Assembly (NCBI RefSeq): GCF_900636825.1
Contig: NZ_LR134318.1
Span: forward strand, 901,501 to 965,500
Source of the DNA: Pseudomonas fluorescens
GTDB taxonomy: Bacteria; Pseudomonadota; Gammaproteobacteria; Pseudomonadales; Pseudomonadaceae
DNA: 64,000 bases
Reading direction: 5' to 3'
Below are positions 7,902 to 21,738 of this stretch, piece after piece; position 1 is the stretch's first letter; every line of letters begins with the position of its first letter. The notes below the pieces were generated by a model. That model searched no databases, was not told the DNA's origin, and was given only the letters and a program-made list of their open reading frames with translations. The position numbers and the translations under genes are program-made.

Positions 7902-9818
7902 ATGGGCAAAATCATCGGTATCGACCTGGGGACTACCAACTCCTGCGTCTCCGTGCTGGAAAACGGCAAAGCCAAAGTTATTGAAAACGCTGAAGGCGCG
8001 CGTACCACGCCGTCGATCATCGCTTACGCCAACGATGGCGAAATTCTGGTAGGTCAGTCCGCCAAGCGTCAGGCTGTGACCAATCCGCACAACACTCTGT
8101 ACGCAGTTAAGCGTCTGATCGGTCGTCGTTTTGACGAAGAAGTTGTGCAGAAAGACATCCAGATGGTCCCTTACAAGATCGTCAAGGCTGACAACAACGA
8201 CGCCTGGGTTGAAGTGAACGGCCAGAAAATGGCACCGCCACAAATCTCGGCTGAAATTCTGAAGAAGATGAAAAAGACCGCCGAAGATTACCTCGGCGAG
8301 CCAGTGACTGAAGCGGTGATCACCGTTCCGGCCTACTTCAACGACAGCCAGCGTCAAGCGACCAAAGACGCCGGCCGCATCGCTGGTCTGGACGTGAAAC
8401 GTATCATCAACGAACCAACCGCGGCCGCTCTGGCTTACGGTATGGACAAGGCCAAGGGCGATCACACCGTGATCGTTTATGACCTGGGTGGCGGTACTTT
8501 CGACGTTTCCGTGATCGAGATCGCTGAAGTCGACGGTGAGCACCAGTTCGAAGTGTTGGCCACCAACGGTGACACTTTCCTCGGCGGTGAAGACTTTGAC
8601 ATTCGTCTGATCGACTACCTCGTTGACGAATTCAAGAAAGAAAGCGGCATGAACCTTAAAGGTGACCCGCTGGCCATGCAGCGCCTGAAAGAAGCCGCTG
8701 AGAAAGCCAAGATCGAGCTGTCGTCCGCTCAGTCGACCGATGTCAACCTGCCGTACATCACTGCAGACGCAACCGGTCCTAAGCACCTGAACGTGAAAAT
8801 CTCGCGTGCCAAGCTCGAAGCACTGGTTGAAGACCTGGTTCAGCGCACCATCGAACCTTGCCGCATTGCCATGAAAGACGCCGGTATCGACGTCAGCGCG
8901 ATCAACGACGTGATTCTGGTCGGTGGTCAGACTCGTATGCCGCTGGTGCAAAAACTGGTTACCGATTTCTTCGGTAAAGAAGCACGTAAAGACGTCAACC
9001 CGGACGAAGCTGTTGCCATGGGTGCTGCGATTCAGGGCGCTGTTCTGGCTGGCGACGTGAAAGACGTTCTGCTGCTCGACGTCAGCCCGCTGACCCTGGG
9101 TATCGAAACCATGGGCGGCGTGATGACCGCACTGATCGAGAAAAACACCACGATTCCTACCAAGAAATCGCAAGTGTTCTCGACCGCTGACGACAACCAG
9201 GGCGCAGTGACCATTCACGTTCTGCAGGGTGAGCGCAAGCAAGCCGCACAGAACAAGTCGCTGGGCAAGTTCGATCTGGCCGACATTCCGCCTGCTCCAC
9301 GTGGCGTGCCGCAGATCGAAGTGACCTTTGACATCGACGCTAACGGCATCCTGCACGTTGGCGCGAAAGACAAGGCTACCGGCAAGACCCAGTCGATCGT
9401 GATCAAGGCCAACTCCGGTCTGTCCGACGAAGAAATCGAGCGCATGGTGCGTGACGCCGAGGCGAATGCCGAGGAAGACCGCAAGTTCGAAGAACTGGCC
9501 GCTGCCCGTAACCAGGGTGATGCGCTGGTGCACTCGACTCGCAAGATGATCGCTGACGCAGGTGACAAGGTCACTGCTGAAGAGAAGACTGCTATCGAAG
9601 CCGCTGTGGTTGCCTTGGAAGCCGCTGTCAAAGGCGACGACAAGGCTGCCATCGAAGCCAAGGTCGAAGAGCTGTCGAAGGTCTCCGCGCCGGTTGCTCA
9701 GAAGATGTACGCCGAACAGGCTCAGCCAGCTGATGGCGCAGCCCCGCAAGGCGAATCGGCGGAAAAGGCTGATGATGTTGTCGATGCCGAGTTCGAAGAA
9801 GTAAAAGACCACAAGTAA
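7902..9818 (+). CDS. dnaK: Chaperone DnaK (Hsp70)
   Basis: The 638-residue Hsp70 begins [20 protein letters not shown]. The ATPase domain (1-~385) includes [18 protein letters not shown], the [13 protein letters not shown] segment and the linker [14 protein letters not shown]; the substrate-binding domain and helical lid follow, ending with an acidic EEVKDHK tail. With DnaJ and GrpE it drives ATP-dependent protein folding in the cytoplasm. An in-frame GTG at 7896 gives two more residues, but the ATG at 7902 gives the family N terminus after a GGGAGA ribosome site. Confidence 0.99.
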   Translation: MGKIIGIDLGTTNSCVSVLENGKAKVIENAEGARTTPSIIAYANDGEILVGQSAKRQAVTNPHNTLYAVKRLIGRRFDEEVVQKDIQMVPYKIVKADNNDAWVEVNGQKMAPPQISAEILKKMKKTAEDYLGEPVTEAVITVPAYFNDSQRQATKDAGRIAGLDVKRIINEPTAAALAYGMDKAKGDHTVIVYDLGGGTFDVSVIEIAEVDGEHQFEVLATNGDTFLGGEDFDIRLIDYLVDEFKKESGMNLKGDPLAMQRLKEAAEKAKIELSSAQSTDVNLPYITADATGPKHLNVKISRAKLEALVEDLVQRTIEPCRIAMKDAGIDVSAINDVILVGGQTRMPLVQKLVTDFFGKEARKDVNPDEAVAMGAAIQGAVLAGDVKDVLLLDVSPLTLGIETMGGVMTALIEKNTTIPTKKSQVFSTADDNQGAVTIHVLQGERKQAAQNKSLGKFDLADIPPAPRGVPQIEVTFDIDANGILHVGAKDKATGKTQSIVIKANSGLSDEEIERMVRDAEANAEEDRKFEELAAARNQGDALVHSTRKMIADAGDKVTAEEKTAIEAAVVALEAAVKGDDKAAIEAKVEELSKVSAPVAQKMYAEQAQPADGAAPQGESAEKADDVVDAEFEEVKDHK

Positions 9819-10115
9819 GTTGTTGGTCGCCCGGTTGACTGCCTTGCGGCGGTGACTGGTAGGATGTCGCCGCGCGGGAGCTTGCTCCCGCGTTGGCGTA
9901 TCTGGAATACGCGAATTTTTACAGCATGCGACAAGCTTCGCGTGTTGGCGGTATGGCCGAAAATGCTCCTGCTTTTCACGCCGCAGATACCGCATGAATC
10001 AAAGACCAGGATCGTTGAATTGACGTGAGTTGGGTCCGGGCCTGTATTGGGGCTCAACGAGTTTGGCCATCCTCAGGAGGGGTTTGCCGAACGTCCTCAA
10101 GAGTGCAAAGAACTT
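9819..10115. other. dnaK-dnaJ intergenic region
   Basis: This 297-bp spacer holds no convincing gene. It contains a single REP unit at 9873-9892 and no clear sigma-32 promoter, so dnaJ may depend on transcription from dnaK. A GGAGGGG run at 10077-10082 looks like a ribosome site but has no start codon at useful spacing. Confidence 0.6.
9873..9892. repeat. Single REP unit
   Basis: CGCGGGAGCTTGCTCCCGCG is a perfect 20-nt palindrome containing the GGGAGCTTGCTCCC core seen in the 1274-1389 element. Unlike the other REP elements here it is a lone unit without a second arm. Confidence 0.8.
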
Positions 10116-11240
10116 ATGGCAAAGCGTGACTATTACGAAGTATTGGGTGTTGAGCGGGGCACGAGCGAAGCAGACCTGAAGAAGGCCTATCGCCGCCTGG
10201 CCATGAAGCACCACCCCGACCGTAATCCCGGTGACAAAGCATCGGAAGACATGTTCAAAGAGGCCAACGAGGCCTATGAAGTGTTGTCGGATTCCAGCAA
10301 GCGCGCAGCCTACGACCAGTACGGTCATGCCGGCGTTGACCCAAGCATGGGTGGTGGTGGTGCGGGTTTCGGAGGTCAGAACTTCTCGGACATCTTCGGC
10401 GATGTGTTCAGCGATTTCTTCGGTGGCGGTCGCGGCGGATCCCGTGGCGGTGCTCAGCGCGGCAGCGACCTGCGTTACACGCTGGAGCTGAACCTCGAAG
10501 AAGCGGTGCGCGGCACGTCGGTGAATATCCGCGTACCGACATTGGTCAATTGCAAGCCGTGTGATGGTTCCGGCGCGAAGAAAGGCTCGTCGCCTACGAC
10601 GTGTCCGACCTGCGGCGGCATCGGTCAGGTGCGCATGCAGCAAGGCTTCTTCTCGGTGCAGCAGACCTGCCCGCGCTGCCATGGCCAAGGCAAGATCATT
10701 TCCGATCCGTGTGACTCCTGCCACGGTGACGGTCGTGTTGAAGAGTACAAAACGCTGTCGGTGAAAGTACCTGCCGGCGTCGACACCGGCGATCGCATTC
10801 GTCTTTCCGGCGAAGGTGAGGCGGGCACTCAGGGTGGGCCTACTGGCGACCTGTACGTGGTCATCAATGTCCGCGAACACGATATCTTTCAGCGCGATGG
10901 CAAGCATCTGTTCTGCGAAGTGCCGATCAGTTTCGTCGATGCGGCGTTGGGCGGCGAGCTGGAAATTCCGACCCTCGACGGTCGCGTCAAGCTGAAAATC
11001 CCTGAAGGCACGCAGACCGGCAAGCAGTTCCGTGTCCGCGGCAAAGGCGTGGCGCCAGTGCGTGGCGGCGGTGCCGGCGACTTGATGTGCCGAGTGGCGG
11101 TCGAGACTCCGGTCAACCTCAATCGCCGTCAGCGCGAGTTGCTGGAAGAATTCCGTAGCTCGCTGGCCGACGACAACAGCCATTCGCCGAAAACCACCGG
11201 TTGGTTCGACGGTGTGAAGCGCTTCTTCGGCGATCTGTAA
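10116..11240 (+). CDS. dnaJ: Co-chaperone DnaJ (Hsp40)
   Basis: The 374-residue type I DnaJ has the J domain ([18 protein letters not shown] at 33-35, which stimulates DnaK ATPase), a Gly/Phe-rich linker (about 75-120), four zinc-binding CxxCxGxG repeats ([32 protein letters not shown]) and C-terminal substrate domains. The ATG at 10116 gives the family N terminus; an in-frame TTG at 10047 would add 23 unrelated residues. It follows dnaK and precedes dapB by 9 bp. Confidence 0.98.
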   Translation: MAKRDYYEVLGVERGTSEADLKKAYRRLAMKHHPDRNPGDKASEDMFKEANEAYEVLSDSSKRAAYDQYGHAGVDPSMGGGGAGFGGQNFSDIFGDVFSDFFGGGRGGSRGGAQRGSDLRYTLELNLEEAVRGTSVNIRVPTLVNCKPCDGSGAKKGSSPTTCPTCGGIGQVRMQQGFFSVQQTCPRCHGQGKIISDPCDSCHGDGRVEEYKTLSVKVPAGVDTGDRIRLSGEGEAGTQGGPTGDLYVVINVREHDIFQRDGKHLFCEVPISFVDAALGGELEIPTLDGRVKLKIPEGTQTGKQFRVRGKGVAPVRGGGAGDLMCRVAVETPVNLNRRQRELLEEFRSSLADDNSHSPKTTGWFDGVKRFFGDL

Positions 11241-12056
<816 letters not shown>

Positions 12057-12186
12057 TTCAATGTTGAACCCGGCGCAAATGCCCTGTTTGCGCTGGTTTT
12101 TCCCCGCCAAGTGACGCTCTGTCGCATTCTCCGGCCTTTCAGGCTCTTTAGCGGTGGACCAAAAAAGCCTTTTTCTGTAAGCTACA

Positions 12187-12209
12187 GCTTTAGTGTGTCC
12201 ACTAAAAGC
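12187..12209 (+). promoter_or_regulatory. Leader hairpin upstream of carA
   Basis: GCTTTAGTG-TGTC-CACTAAAAGC forms a short stem in the carA leader, just before the terminator-like hairpin at 12231. An upstream stretch (GGTGGAC at 12152-12158) can pair with GTCCACT inside it, offering an alternative fold. This is suggestive of attenuation only. Confidence 0.35.
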
Positions 12210-12230
12210 GCGCAGAATAATTCAGTGAAG

Positions 12231-12267
12231 AAGCGGGGTGACGTGTCCATACGTCACTCCGCTTTTT
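12231..12267 (+). terminator. Rho-independent terminator or attenuator ahead of carA
   Basis: AAGCGGGGTGACGT - GTCCAT - ACGTCACTCCGCTT forms a 14-bp stem with one G-T pair, followed by TTTTTT. It ends 46 bp before the carA start. It may end the dapB transcript or attenuate carA transcription, since pyrimidine/arginine control of carAB by leader structures is known in bacteria. Confidence 0.8.
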
Positions 12268-12313
12268 TACAACCTGCGATCGCCCTTTCATGCGTTATTT
12301 ACGGGAGGTCTTC

Positions 12314-13450
12314 TTGACTAAGCCAGCCATACTTGCCCTTGCTGATGGCAGCATTTTTCGCGGCGAAGCCATTGGTGCCGACGGTCAAACCGTTGGTGAG
12401 GTGGTGTTCAACACCGCAATGACCGGCTATCAGGAAATCCTTACCGATCCTTCCTACGCCCAGCAGATCGTTACCCTGACTTACCCGCACATCGGCAACA
12501 CCGGCACCACGCCGGAAGACGCCGAGTCCGATCGTGTCTGGTCCGCTGGCCTGGTCATCCGTGATCTGCCGCTGGTAGCGAGCAACTGGCGTAACACGAT
12601 GTCCCTGTCCGATTACCTGAAAGCCAACAATGTGGTGGCAATTGCCGGTATCGACACCCGTCGCCTGACCCGTATCCTGCGTGAAAAAGGCGCTCAGAAC
12701 GGCTGCATCATGGCCGGCGACAACATCTCCGAAGAAGCGGCGATCGCTGCTGCGCAAGGCTTCCCGGGCCTGAAGGGCATGGACCTGGCGAAAGTCGTCA
12801 GCACCAAGACCCAATACGAGTGGCGCTCGACTGTCTGGGATCTGAAAACCGACAGCCACGCGACCATCGAAGCTTCCGAGCTGCCTTACCATGTGGTTGC
12901 CTACGACTACGGCGTCAAGGTCAACATCCTGCGCATGCTGGTCGAGCGCGGCTGCCGCGTCACCGTGGTGCCTGCCCAGACACCAGCCGCTGATATGCTG
13001 GCACTGAAGCCTGACGGCGTATTCCTGTCCAACGGCCCGGGTGATCCGGAGCCATGCGACTATGCGATCAAGGCGATCAAGGAAGTTCTCGAAACCGAAA
13101 TTCCGGTATTCGGCATCTGCCTCGGCCACCAGTTGCTGGCACTGGCATCCGGCGCCAAGACCCTGAAAATGGGCCATGGCCACCACGGTGCCAACCACCC
13201 GGTGCAGGATCTGGACACTGGTGTTGTGATGATCACCAGCCAGAACCACGGTTTTGCGGTAGACGAAGAAACCCTGCCAGCCAACGTTCGTGCGATCCAC
13301 AAATCGCTGTTCGACGGCACCCTGCAAGGCATCGAGCGCACCGACAAGAGCGCGTTCAGCTTCCAGGGTCACCCTGAAGCGAGCCCTGGCCCGAATGATG
13401 TCGCGCCACTGTTCGACCGCTTCATCAACGAGATGGCCAAGCGACGCTAA
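12314..13450 (+). CDS. carA: Carbamoyl-phosphate synthase small subunit (glutaminase)
   Basis: The 378-residue protein starts at a TTG (12314) preceded by GGGAGG at the right distance; the first ATG in frame (12290) lies upstream of that ribosome site and gives an atypical N terminus. An N-terminal CPSase small-chain domain is followed by a class I glutamine amidotransferase domain with nucleophile Cys269 in [14 protein letters not shown] and the HPEASPGP His-Glu pair. It releases ammonia from glutamine for CarB, for arginine and pyrimidine synthesis. Confidence 0.95.
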   Translation: MTKPAILALADGSIFRGEAIGADGQTVGEVVFNTAMTGYQEILTDPSYAQQIVTLTYPHIGNTGTTPEDAESDRVWSAGLVIRDLPLVASNWRNTMSLSDYLKANNVVAIAGIDTRRLTRILREKGAQNGCIMAGDNISEEAAIAAAQGFPGLKGMDLAKVVSTKTQYEWRSTVWDLKTDSHATIEASELPYHVVAYDYGVKVNILRMLVERGCRVTVVPAQTPAADMLALKPDGVFLSNGPGDPEPCDYAIKAIKEVLETEIPVFGICLGHQLLALASGAKTLKMGHGHHGANHPVQDLDTGVVMITSQNHGFAVDEETLPANVRAIHKSLFDGTLQGIERTDKSAFSFQGHPEASPGPNDVAPLFDRFINEMAKRR

Positions 13451-13482
13451 GCGTTCGCCTTGAGACTGTAGAGAGAAGCCCT

Positions 13483-13513
13483 CGAGGGCGGCCCCGGCAC
13501 CGGCGGCCCCCTC
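13483..13513 (+). other. GC-rich hairpin between carA and carB
   Basis: GAGGGCGGCCCCGG-CA-CCGGCGGCCCCCTC is an imperfect inverted repeat without a T-run in the 123-bp carA-carB gap. It might stabilise or pause the transcript; no gene is present in the gap. Confidence 0.5.
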
Positions 13514-13573
13514 GGACTTCAGAAATCGATCAAGACGGCTTGCCGACTGACCTGCGGATTTGAGTGACAAACC

Positions 13574-16791
<3,218 letters not shown>

Positions 16792-16795
<4 letters not shown>

Positions 16796-17274
16796 GCATA
16801 ACCAAGTACCCAATGACTGTTCAGGGCGCTCGCGCCCTGGAAGAAGAGCACACTCATCTGACCAAGGTCGTTCGTCCGAAGCTCAGCCAGGACATCGGTA
16901 CGGCCCGTGAGTTGGGTGACCTTAAGGAAAACGCTGAATACCATGCCGCGCGCGAACAGCAGGGCATGGTCGAGGCGCGTATTCGTGACATCGAGGGCCG
17001 GATTCAGAATCAGGTCATCATCGACGTCACGACTATTCCGCACACCGGCAAGGTGATCTTCGGCACGACCGTCGAAATCGCCAACGTCGAGACCGATGAA
17101 AGCGTCACCTACCACATCGTGGGAGAAGATGAGGCTGACTTCAAACTCGGCAAGATTTCGGTTGGCTCGCCTCTGGCTCGCGCCTTGATCGGTAAGGAAG
17201 AGGGCGATGTAGTCGCCGTGAAAACGCCTGGTGGCGTTATCGAGTACGAGATTGTCGAAGTTCGTCACATCTGA
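16792..17274 (+). CDS. greA: Transcription elongation factor GreA
   Basis: The 160-residue protein has the N-terminal coiled coil with the acidic tip ([18 protein letters not shown] ... [19 protein letters not shown]) and a C-terminal FKBP-like domain ([20 protein letters not shown]). It enters the RNA polymerase secondary channel and stimulates cleavage of backtracked transcripts. ATGA overlap with carB implies translational coupling. It is followed within 5 bp by a strong hairpin. Confidence 0.97.
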
Positions 17275-17279
17275 AAGAA

Positions 17280-17302
17280 GGCGCCCGCTGCAGGCGGGCG
17301 CC
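17280..17302 (+). other. Hairpin between greA and the next start codon
   Basis: GGCGCCCGC-TGCAG-GCGGGCGCC, a 9-bp all-GC stem, fills nearly the whole 28-bp gap after greA and ends one base before the ATG at 17303. No T-run follows, so it is not a standard terminator. It occupies the place of a ribosome binding site. Confidence 0.75.
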
Positions 17303-17707
17303 ATGCTTTGGCAATTGACCCAGATGCTGTGGGTCGGTGGTCTATGGTTGATTCATCTCGGTTTGCAGCCGGCGTTGGGCGAAATCGGTCTGGCGCCGCT
17401 GTTGATCGACGAAGTGGCCAGTGCGTTTGAAGTGCTGGTGGTGGGATTTGCCGCCGCATGCGTATTGTTTCAGGCTTTGGTGCTGATACAGGCCGAGGGC
17501 CTTGCCAGTCTATGGCGTGATCTTCGCGGGCAGGTGCTGCTGTTGGCGTTGTACGCATGTGCGATGTTTTTCGCAGTGCGTTTCGGCTGGCCGGATGCGC
17601 AGCGCTGGCAGGTGTTCAGCTTTCTGATTCTGGGTTTTTCCGGGCTGGTGCTGGTATTGCAACCTGTGCCGGGGTGGAGTGGCAGGGTGCGCGAAGCACA
17701 CCCTTGA
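17303..17707 (+). CDS. Small inner-membrane protein (DUF4149-like)
   Basis: The 134-residue protein (MLWQLTQMLWVGGLWLIHLG) has about four hydrophobic segments (3-22, 42-63, 76-94, 105-122), with a short basic loop (SLWRDLRG) between the second and third. It resembles the DUF4149 family from general features only. No catalytic motif is visible and the function is unknown. The ATG at 17303 starts at the first membrane segment; an in-frame ATG at 17231 lies inside greA. No Shine-Dalgarno is visible because a hairpin takes that place. It is convergent with yhbY. Confidence 0.72.
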   Translation: MLWQLTQMLWVGGLWLIHLGLQPALGEIGLAPLLIDEVASAFEVLVVGFAAACVLFQALVLIQAEGLASLWRDLRGQVLLLALYACAMFFAVRFGWPDAQRWQVFSFLILGFSGLVLVLQPVPGWSGRVREAHP

Positions 17708-17716
17708 CCCCTTTCA

Positions 17717-18025
17717 TCACTTGAAGCGATGAACGTTCGACAGCTGCTTGTTAGCGCTGAAGTTCTTGCGGTAAACCAGCGCCATCTTGCCGATGACCTG
17801 CACCAGATCAGCTTTGCCGACCTTGCACAGCTCCGCGATGTGCGCCAAGCGCGACTCGCGATCAAGAATGTTGAGCTTGATTTTGATCAGTTCGTGATCG
17901 GCCAAAGCGCGTTCAAGTTCTGCTAGCACACCTTCAGTCAACCCATTGTCAGCCACGGTCAAGACCGGTTTCAGGTGGTGACCGATGGATTTGTACTGTT
18001 TCTTCTGCTCGGGAGTGAGCGGCAT
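17717..18025 (-). CDS. yhbY: YhbY-family RNA-binding protein (CRM domain)
   Basis: The 102-residue protein (MPLTPEQKKQYKSIGHHLKP) is a single CRM domain: LTVADNGLTEGVLAELERAL, then a basic strand-helix region (HELIKIKLNILDRESR) and the terminal VQVIGKMALVYRKN, with the GxxG-like loop that contacts RNA. E. coli YhbY associates with pre-50S particles. It is divergent from rlmE, another 50S maturation factor, and shares a palindromic promoter region with it. Confidence 0.93.
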   Translation of the reverse strand: MPLTPEQKKQYKSIGHHLKPVLTVADNGLTEGVLAELERALADHELIKIKLNILDRESRLAHIAELCKVGKADLVQVIGKMALVYRKNFSANKQLSNVHRFK

Positions 18026-18050
18026 AATCTGACCCTTTCGTCTGGATTCT

Positions 18051-18071
18051 GTAAAATGGCGGCCATTTTAC
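18051..18071. promoter_or_regulatory. Perfect palindrome between divergent yhbY and rlmE
   Basis: Arms GTAAAATGGC and GCCATTTTAC flank a single G. Each arm carries TAAAAT, a -10-like hexamer, on its own strand. For rlmE a CTGACC at 18029-18034 stands 17 bp upstream of its TAAAAT. The element may be a shared divergent promoter core or an operator. Confidence 0.55.
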
Positions 18072-18126
18072 CCGAGGGTTCGTGGATCCGCCCAACTAAT
18101 CACGACCCTTATCATCGAGGTGCCCA

Positions 18127-18753
18127 ATGGCGCGTTCCAAGACAAGCCTTGGTTGGCTGAAAAGACATGTCAACGATCCCTATGTGAAGCAGGCGCAGAA
18201 GGATGGCTATCGTTCGCGTGCAAGTTACAAACTGCTGGAGATCCAGGAAAAGTACAAACTGATCCGTCCAGGCATGAGCGTGGTCGATCTGGGCGCGGCG
18301 CCTGGTGGCTGGTCCCAGGTGACCAGTCGTCTGATCGGCGGTCAGGGGCGTTTGATCGCCTCGGACATTCTGGAGATGGACAGCATTCCCGACGTGCAAT
18401 TTATCCAGGGGGACTTTACCGAGGACGCAGTGCTCGCCCAGATCCTTGAAGCCGTGGGTAATTCGCAGGTGGACCTTGTGATTTCCGATATGGCCCCCAA
18501 TATGAGTGGTACGCCTGAAGTGGATATGCCGAAAGCCATGTTCCTTTGCGAGCTGGCGCTTGATCTGGCAGAGCGGATCCTCAAGCCGGGTGGTAATTTC
18601 GTGATCAAGATTTTTCAGGGCGAAGGGTTTGACGTATACCTGAAGGATGCCCGGAAGAAATTCGACAAGATCCAGATGATCAAGCCGGACTCTTCCCGCG
18701 GCAGTTCTCGCGAGCAGTACATGCTGGCGTGGGGCTACCGCGGTAATGAATAA
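18127..18753 (+). CDS. rlmE: 23S rRNA 2'-O-ribose methyltransferase (U2552)
   Basis: The 208-residue protein ([20 protein letters not shown]) has a Rossmann SAM fold with [14 protein letters not shown], the DMAPNMSGT acidic motif, [16 protein letters not shown], and the K-D-K-E catalytic set expected of FtsJ/RrmJ. It methylates U2552 in the A loop of the 50S subunit and is a heat-shock gene in E. coli, where it also precedes ftsH. GAGGTG is the ribosome site before the ATG. Confidence 0.97.
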   Translation: MARSKTSLGWLKRHVNDPYVKQAQKDGYRSRASYKLLEIQEKYKLIRPGMSVVDLGAAPGGWSQVTSRLIGGQGRLIASDILEMDSIPDVQFIQGDFTEDAVLAQILEAVGNSQVDLVISDMAPNMSGTPEVDMPKAMFLCELALDLAERILKPGGNFVIKIFQGEGFDVYLKDARKKFDKIQMIKPDSSRGSSREQYMLAWGYRGNE

Positions 18754-18945
18754 AACGCGGTTTTTTTGCGGGGTGATAGGTTTTTAATATTTCGCCCCGC
18801 CAGCATTAGCGAATATTGTGTAGAAAGTGTTTCACAAAGGGTTACAGACGGCGCCTGCCAGAGCTGTAGGTAATGTAGTAAGTTAGGCCGGTGAATTCAT
18901 GCGAAGCGCGCGCCAGTAGCGGAGCTTGCTTCAGAGGGTAGTTAA

Positions 18946-20862
18946 TTGAACGATATGGCAAAGAATCTGATCCTGTGGTTGATCATCGCGGCAGTCCTGG
19001 TGACGGTGATGAACAACTTCTCCAGCCCTAACGAGCCGCAGACCCTCAACTATTCCGACTTCATCCAGCAGGTCAAGGATGGCAAGGTCGAGCGCGTTGC
19101 CGTCGACGGTTATGTCATCACGGGCAAGCGTAACGATGGCGATAGCTTCAAGACCATTCGTCCGGCCATTCAGGACAATGGCCTGATTGGTGATCTGGTC
19201 GACAACCACGTTGTGGTTGAAGGCAAGCAGCCTGAGCAGCAAAGCATCTGGACCCAGCTTCTGGTGGCCAGCTTCCCGATCCTGGTGATCATCGCGGTGT
19301 TCATGTTCTTCATGCGCCAGATGCAGGGCGGTGCGGGCGGCAAGGGCGGCCCGATGAGCTTCGGCAAGAGCAAGGCACGCCTGCTTTCCGAAGATCAGGT
19401 GAAAACCACTTTGGCTGACGTTGCCGGTTGCGACGAAGCCAAGGAAGAAGTCGGCGAGCTGGTCGAATTCCTCCGTGATCCGGGCAAGTTCCAGCGCCTG
19501 GGCGGTCGTATTCCTCGGGGCGTACTGATGGTCGGTCCTCCGGGTACCGGTAAAACCTTGCTGGCCAAGGCGATTGCCGGCGAAGCCAAGGTGCCGTTCT
19601 TCACCATTTCCGGTTCTGACTTTGTCGAAATGTTCGTCGGCGTCGGCGCAAGCCGTGTCCGTGACATGTTCGAGCAGGCCAAGAAGCACGCGCCTTGCAT
19701 CATCTTCATCGACGAAATCGACGCCGTTGGTCGCCATCGTGGCGCCGGTATGGGTGGCGGTCACGACGAACGCGAGCAGACTCTCAACCAATTGCTGGTT
19801 GAGATGGACGGCTTCGAAATGAATGACGGCATCATTGTGATTGCCGCAACCAACCGTCCTGACGTTCTCGATCCAGCGCTGCTGCGCCCGGGTCGTTTCG
19901 ACCGTCAGGTGGTGGTTGGCTTGCCGGACATTCGTGGTCGCGAGCAGATCCTGAAAGTGCACATGCGCAAAGTGCCAATGGGCGACGACGTTGCTCCAGC
20001 CGTTATCGCACGCGGTACTCCGGGCTTCTCGGGTGCTGACTTGGCGAACCTGGTCAACGAAGCATCACTGTTCGCTGCGCGCAGCGGCAAGCGCATCGTT
20101 GAAATGAAGGAATTCGAGTTGGCCAAAGACAAGATCATGATGGGCGCCGAGCGCAAATCAATGGTCATGTCTGAGAAAGAAAAGCAGAACACGGCTTACC
20201 ACGAAGCGGGTCACGCTATCGTTGGTCGCGTCGTGCCTGAGCATGATCCGGTTTACAAAGTGTCTATCATTCCACGCGGTCGTGCACTGGGGGTGACGAT
20301 GTTCCTCCCGGAAGAAGATCGCTACAGCCTGTCCAAGCGTGCCTTGATCAGTCAGATCTGCTCGCTGTACGGCGGTCGTATTGCTGAAGAGATGACTCTG
20401 GGTTTTGACGGTGTAACTACCGGTGCTTCCAACGACATCATGCGTGCCAGCCAGATCGCGCGGAACATGGTGACCAAGTGGGGCTTGTCGGAAAAACTCG
20501 GTCCGTTGATGTACGCAGAAGAAGAGGGTGAAGTATTCCTGGGTCGCGGCGGTGGTGGTCAGGCTGCCAGCTTCTCTGGCGAAACAGCCAAGCTGATCGA
20601 CTCGGAAGTTCGCAGTATCATCGATCAGTGCTACGGCACCGCCAAGCAGATCCTCACGGACAACCGTGACAAGCTGGATGCGATGGCTGACGCGCTGATG
20701 AAATACGAGACGATTGATGCTGAGCAGATCGACGACATCATGGCGGGTCGCACACCTCGCGAGCCTCGTGACTGGTCTGGTGGTACGGGCACGCCTCCGC
20801 CGCCTGTCGTTCGAGACGAGCGTCCGGAAAATCCGATTGGCGGTCCGGCTGCTGACGTTTAA
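18946..20862 (+). CDS. ftsH: ATP-dependent zinc metalloprotease FtsH
   Basis: The membrane-anchored AAA+ protease has two N-terminal membrane segments (about 6-24 and 104-124) around a periplasmic domain, the AAA domain (Walker A GPPGTGKT near 196, Walker [13 protein letters not shown]) and the zinc-protease motif HEAGH near 419. It degrades damaged membrane proteins and short-lived regulators such as sigma-32 and LpxC. The TTG at 18946 (638 residues) was preferred because AGAGGG is well placed; the ATG at 18955 (635 residues) is the alternative. Confidence 0.97.
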   Translation: MNDMAKNLILWLIIAAVLVTVMNNFSSPNEPQTLNYSDFIQQVKDGKVERVAVDGYVITGKRNDGDSFKTIRPAIQDNGLIGDLVDNHVVVEGKQPEQQSIWTQLLVASFPILVIIAVFMFFMRQMQGGAGGKGGPMSFGKSKARLLSEDQVKTTLADVAGCDEAKEEVGELVEFLRDPGKFQRLGGRIPRGVLMVGPPGTGKTLLAKAIAGEAKVPFFTISGSDFVEMFVGVGASRVRDMFEQAKKHAPCIIFIDEIDAVGRHRGAGMGGGHDEREQTLNQLLVEMDGFEMNDGIIVIAATNRPDVLDPALLRPGRFDRQVVVGLPDIRGREQILKVHMRKVPMGDDVAPAVIARGTPGFSGADLANLVNEASLFAARSGKRIVEMKEFELAKDKIMMGAERKSMVMSEKEKQNTAYHEAGHAIVGRVVPEHDPVYKVSIIPRGRALGVTMFLPEEDRYSLSKRALISQICSLYGGRIAEEMTLGFDGVTTGASNDIMRASQIARNMVTKWGLSEKLGPLMYAEEEGEVFLGRGGGGQAASFSGETAKLIDSEVRSIIDQCYGTAKQILTDNRDKLDAMADALMKYETIDAEQIDDIMAGRTPREPRDWSGGTGTPPPPVVRDERPENPIGGPAADV

Positions 20863-20870
20863 GGTTTGAA

Positions 20871-21722
20871 ATGACTTTTGCACAGTCCCTGACCCGGTTG
20901 CCTTGCGGCAACCGGGTTCTTGATTTGGCCCAGACGCACGTCATGGGCATTCTCAATGTCACTCCCGATTCCTTTTCTGATGGCGGCCGATACAGTCAGC
21001 TCGATGCGGCCCTGCGCCACGCTGATGCGATGGTGGCGGCCGGTGCGACACTCATCGATGTTGGTGGAGAATCCACTCGGCCAGGCGCCCGCGCCGTTTC
21101 GCCCCTTGAGGAGCTCGAGCGTGTTGCGCCGATCGTCGAGTTAATCAATCGCGAGCTGGATGTGATCATCTCGGTCGATACCTCGACACCGGCAGTCATG
21201 CGTGAAACCGCGCGACTGGGCGCTGGCCTGATCAACGATGTACGCTCCCTACGGCGCGACGGTGCGCTGGATGCGGCGGCCGCAACCGGGTTGCCGGTAT
21301 GTCTGATGCATATGCAGGGCGAGCCTGGCGATATGCAGGATGACCCGCAGTATCAGGACGTCACCCGGGAAGTGGCTGAATTTCTGGCTGAGCGTATGAC
21401 TCAGTGCGCGCAGGTGGGTATCCCGGCCGAGCGCATCATTCTTGATCCTGGCTTCGGCTTCGCCAAAACGCTGCAGCACAACCTGAGTTTGTTCAAGCAT
21501 ATGGAAGCCTTGCATGCGCTGGGTCGGCCCCTATTGGTTGGTGTTTCGCGAAAAAGCATGATCGGTCATGCCTTGAATCGACCGGTCGGCGAACGTTTGC
21601 ATGGCGGTCTTGCATTAGCGGCACTGGCATCCGTCAAGGGTGCGCGTATATTGCGCGTCCATGATGTGGCGGAAACAGTGGACGTGTTGCGGATGATCGC
21701 GGCCGTGGAATCAGCTGAATAA
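20871..21722 (+). CDS. folP: Dihydropteroate synthase
   Basis: The 283-residue TIM-barrel enzyme has [17 protein letters not shown] (pterin loop), [16 protein letters not shown] and [15 protein letters not shown], and ends with a RVHDVAET segment. It joins p-aminobenzoate to hydroxymethyl-dihydropterin pyrophosphate in folate synthesis and is the sulfonamide target. It lies 8 bp after ftsH and 16 bp before glmM, the order known from many gammaproteobacteria, consistent with one operon. Confidence 0.98.
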   Translation: MTFAQSLTRLPCGNRVLDLAQTHVMGILNVTPDSFSDGGRYSQLDAALRHADAMVAAGATLIDVGGESTRPGARAVSPLEELERVAPIVELINRELDVIISVDTSTPAVMRETARLGAGLINDVRSLRRDGALDAAAATGLPVCLMHMQGEPGDMQDDPQYQDVTREVAEFLAERMTQCAQVGIPAERIILDPGFGFAKTLQHNLSLFKHMEALHALGRPLLVGVSRKSMIGHALNRPVGERLHGGLALAALASVKGARILRVHDVAETVDVLRMIAAVESAE

Positions 21723-21738
21723 GAATGATGGAGCACTT

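Noticed and set aside
10047..10115. Upstream extension of dnaJ from a TTG
   Set aside because: The DnaJ family N terminus starts at 10116; the extension has no family similarity.
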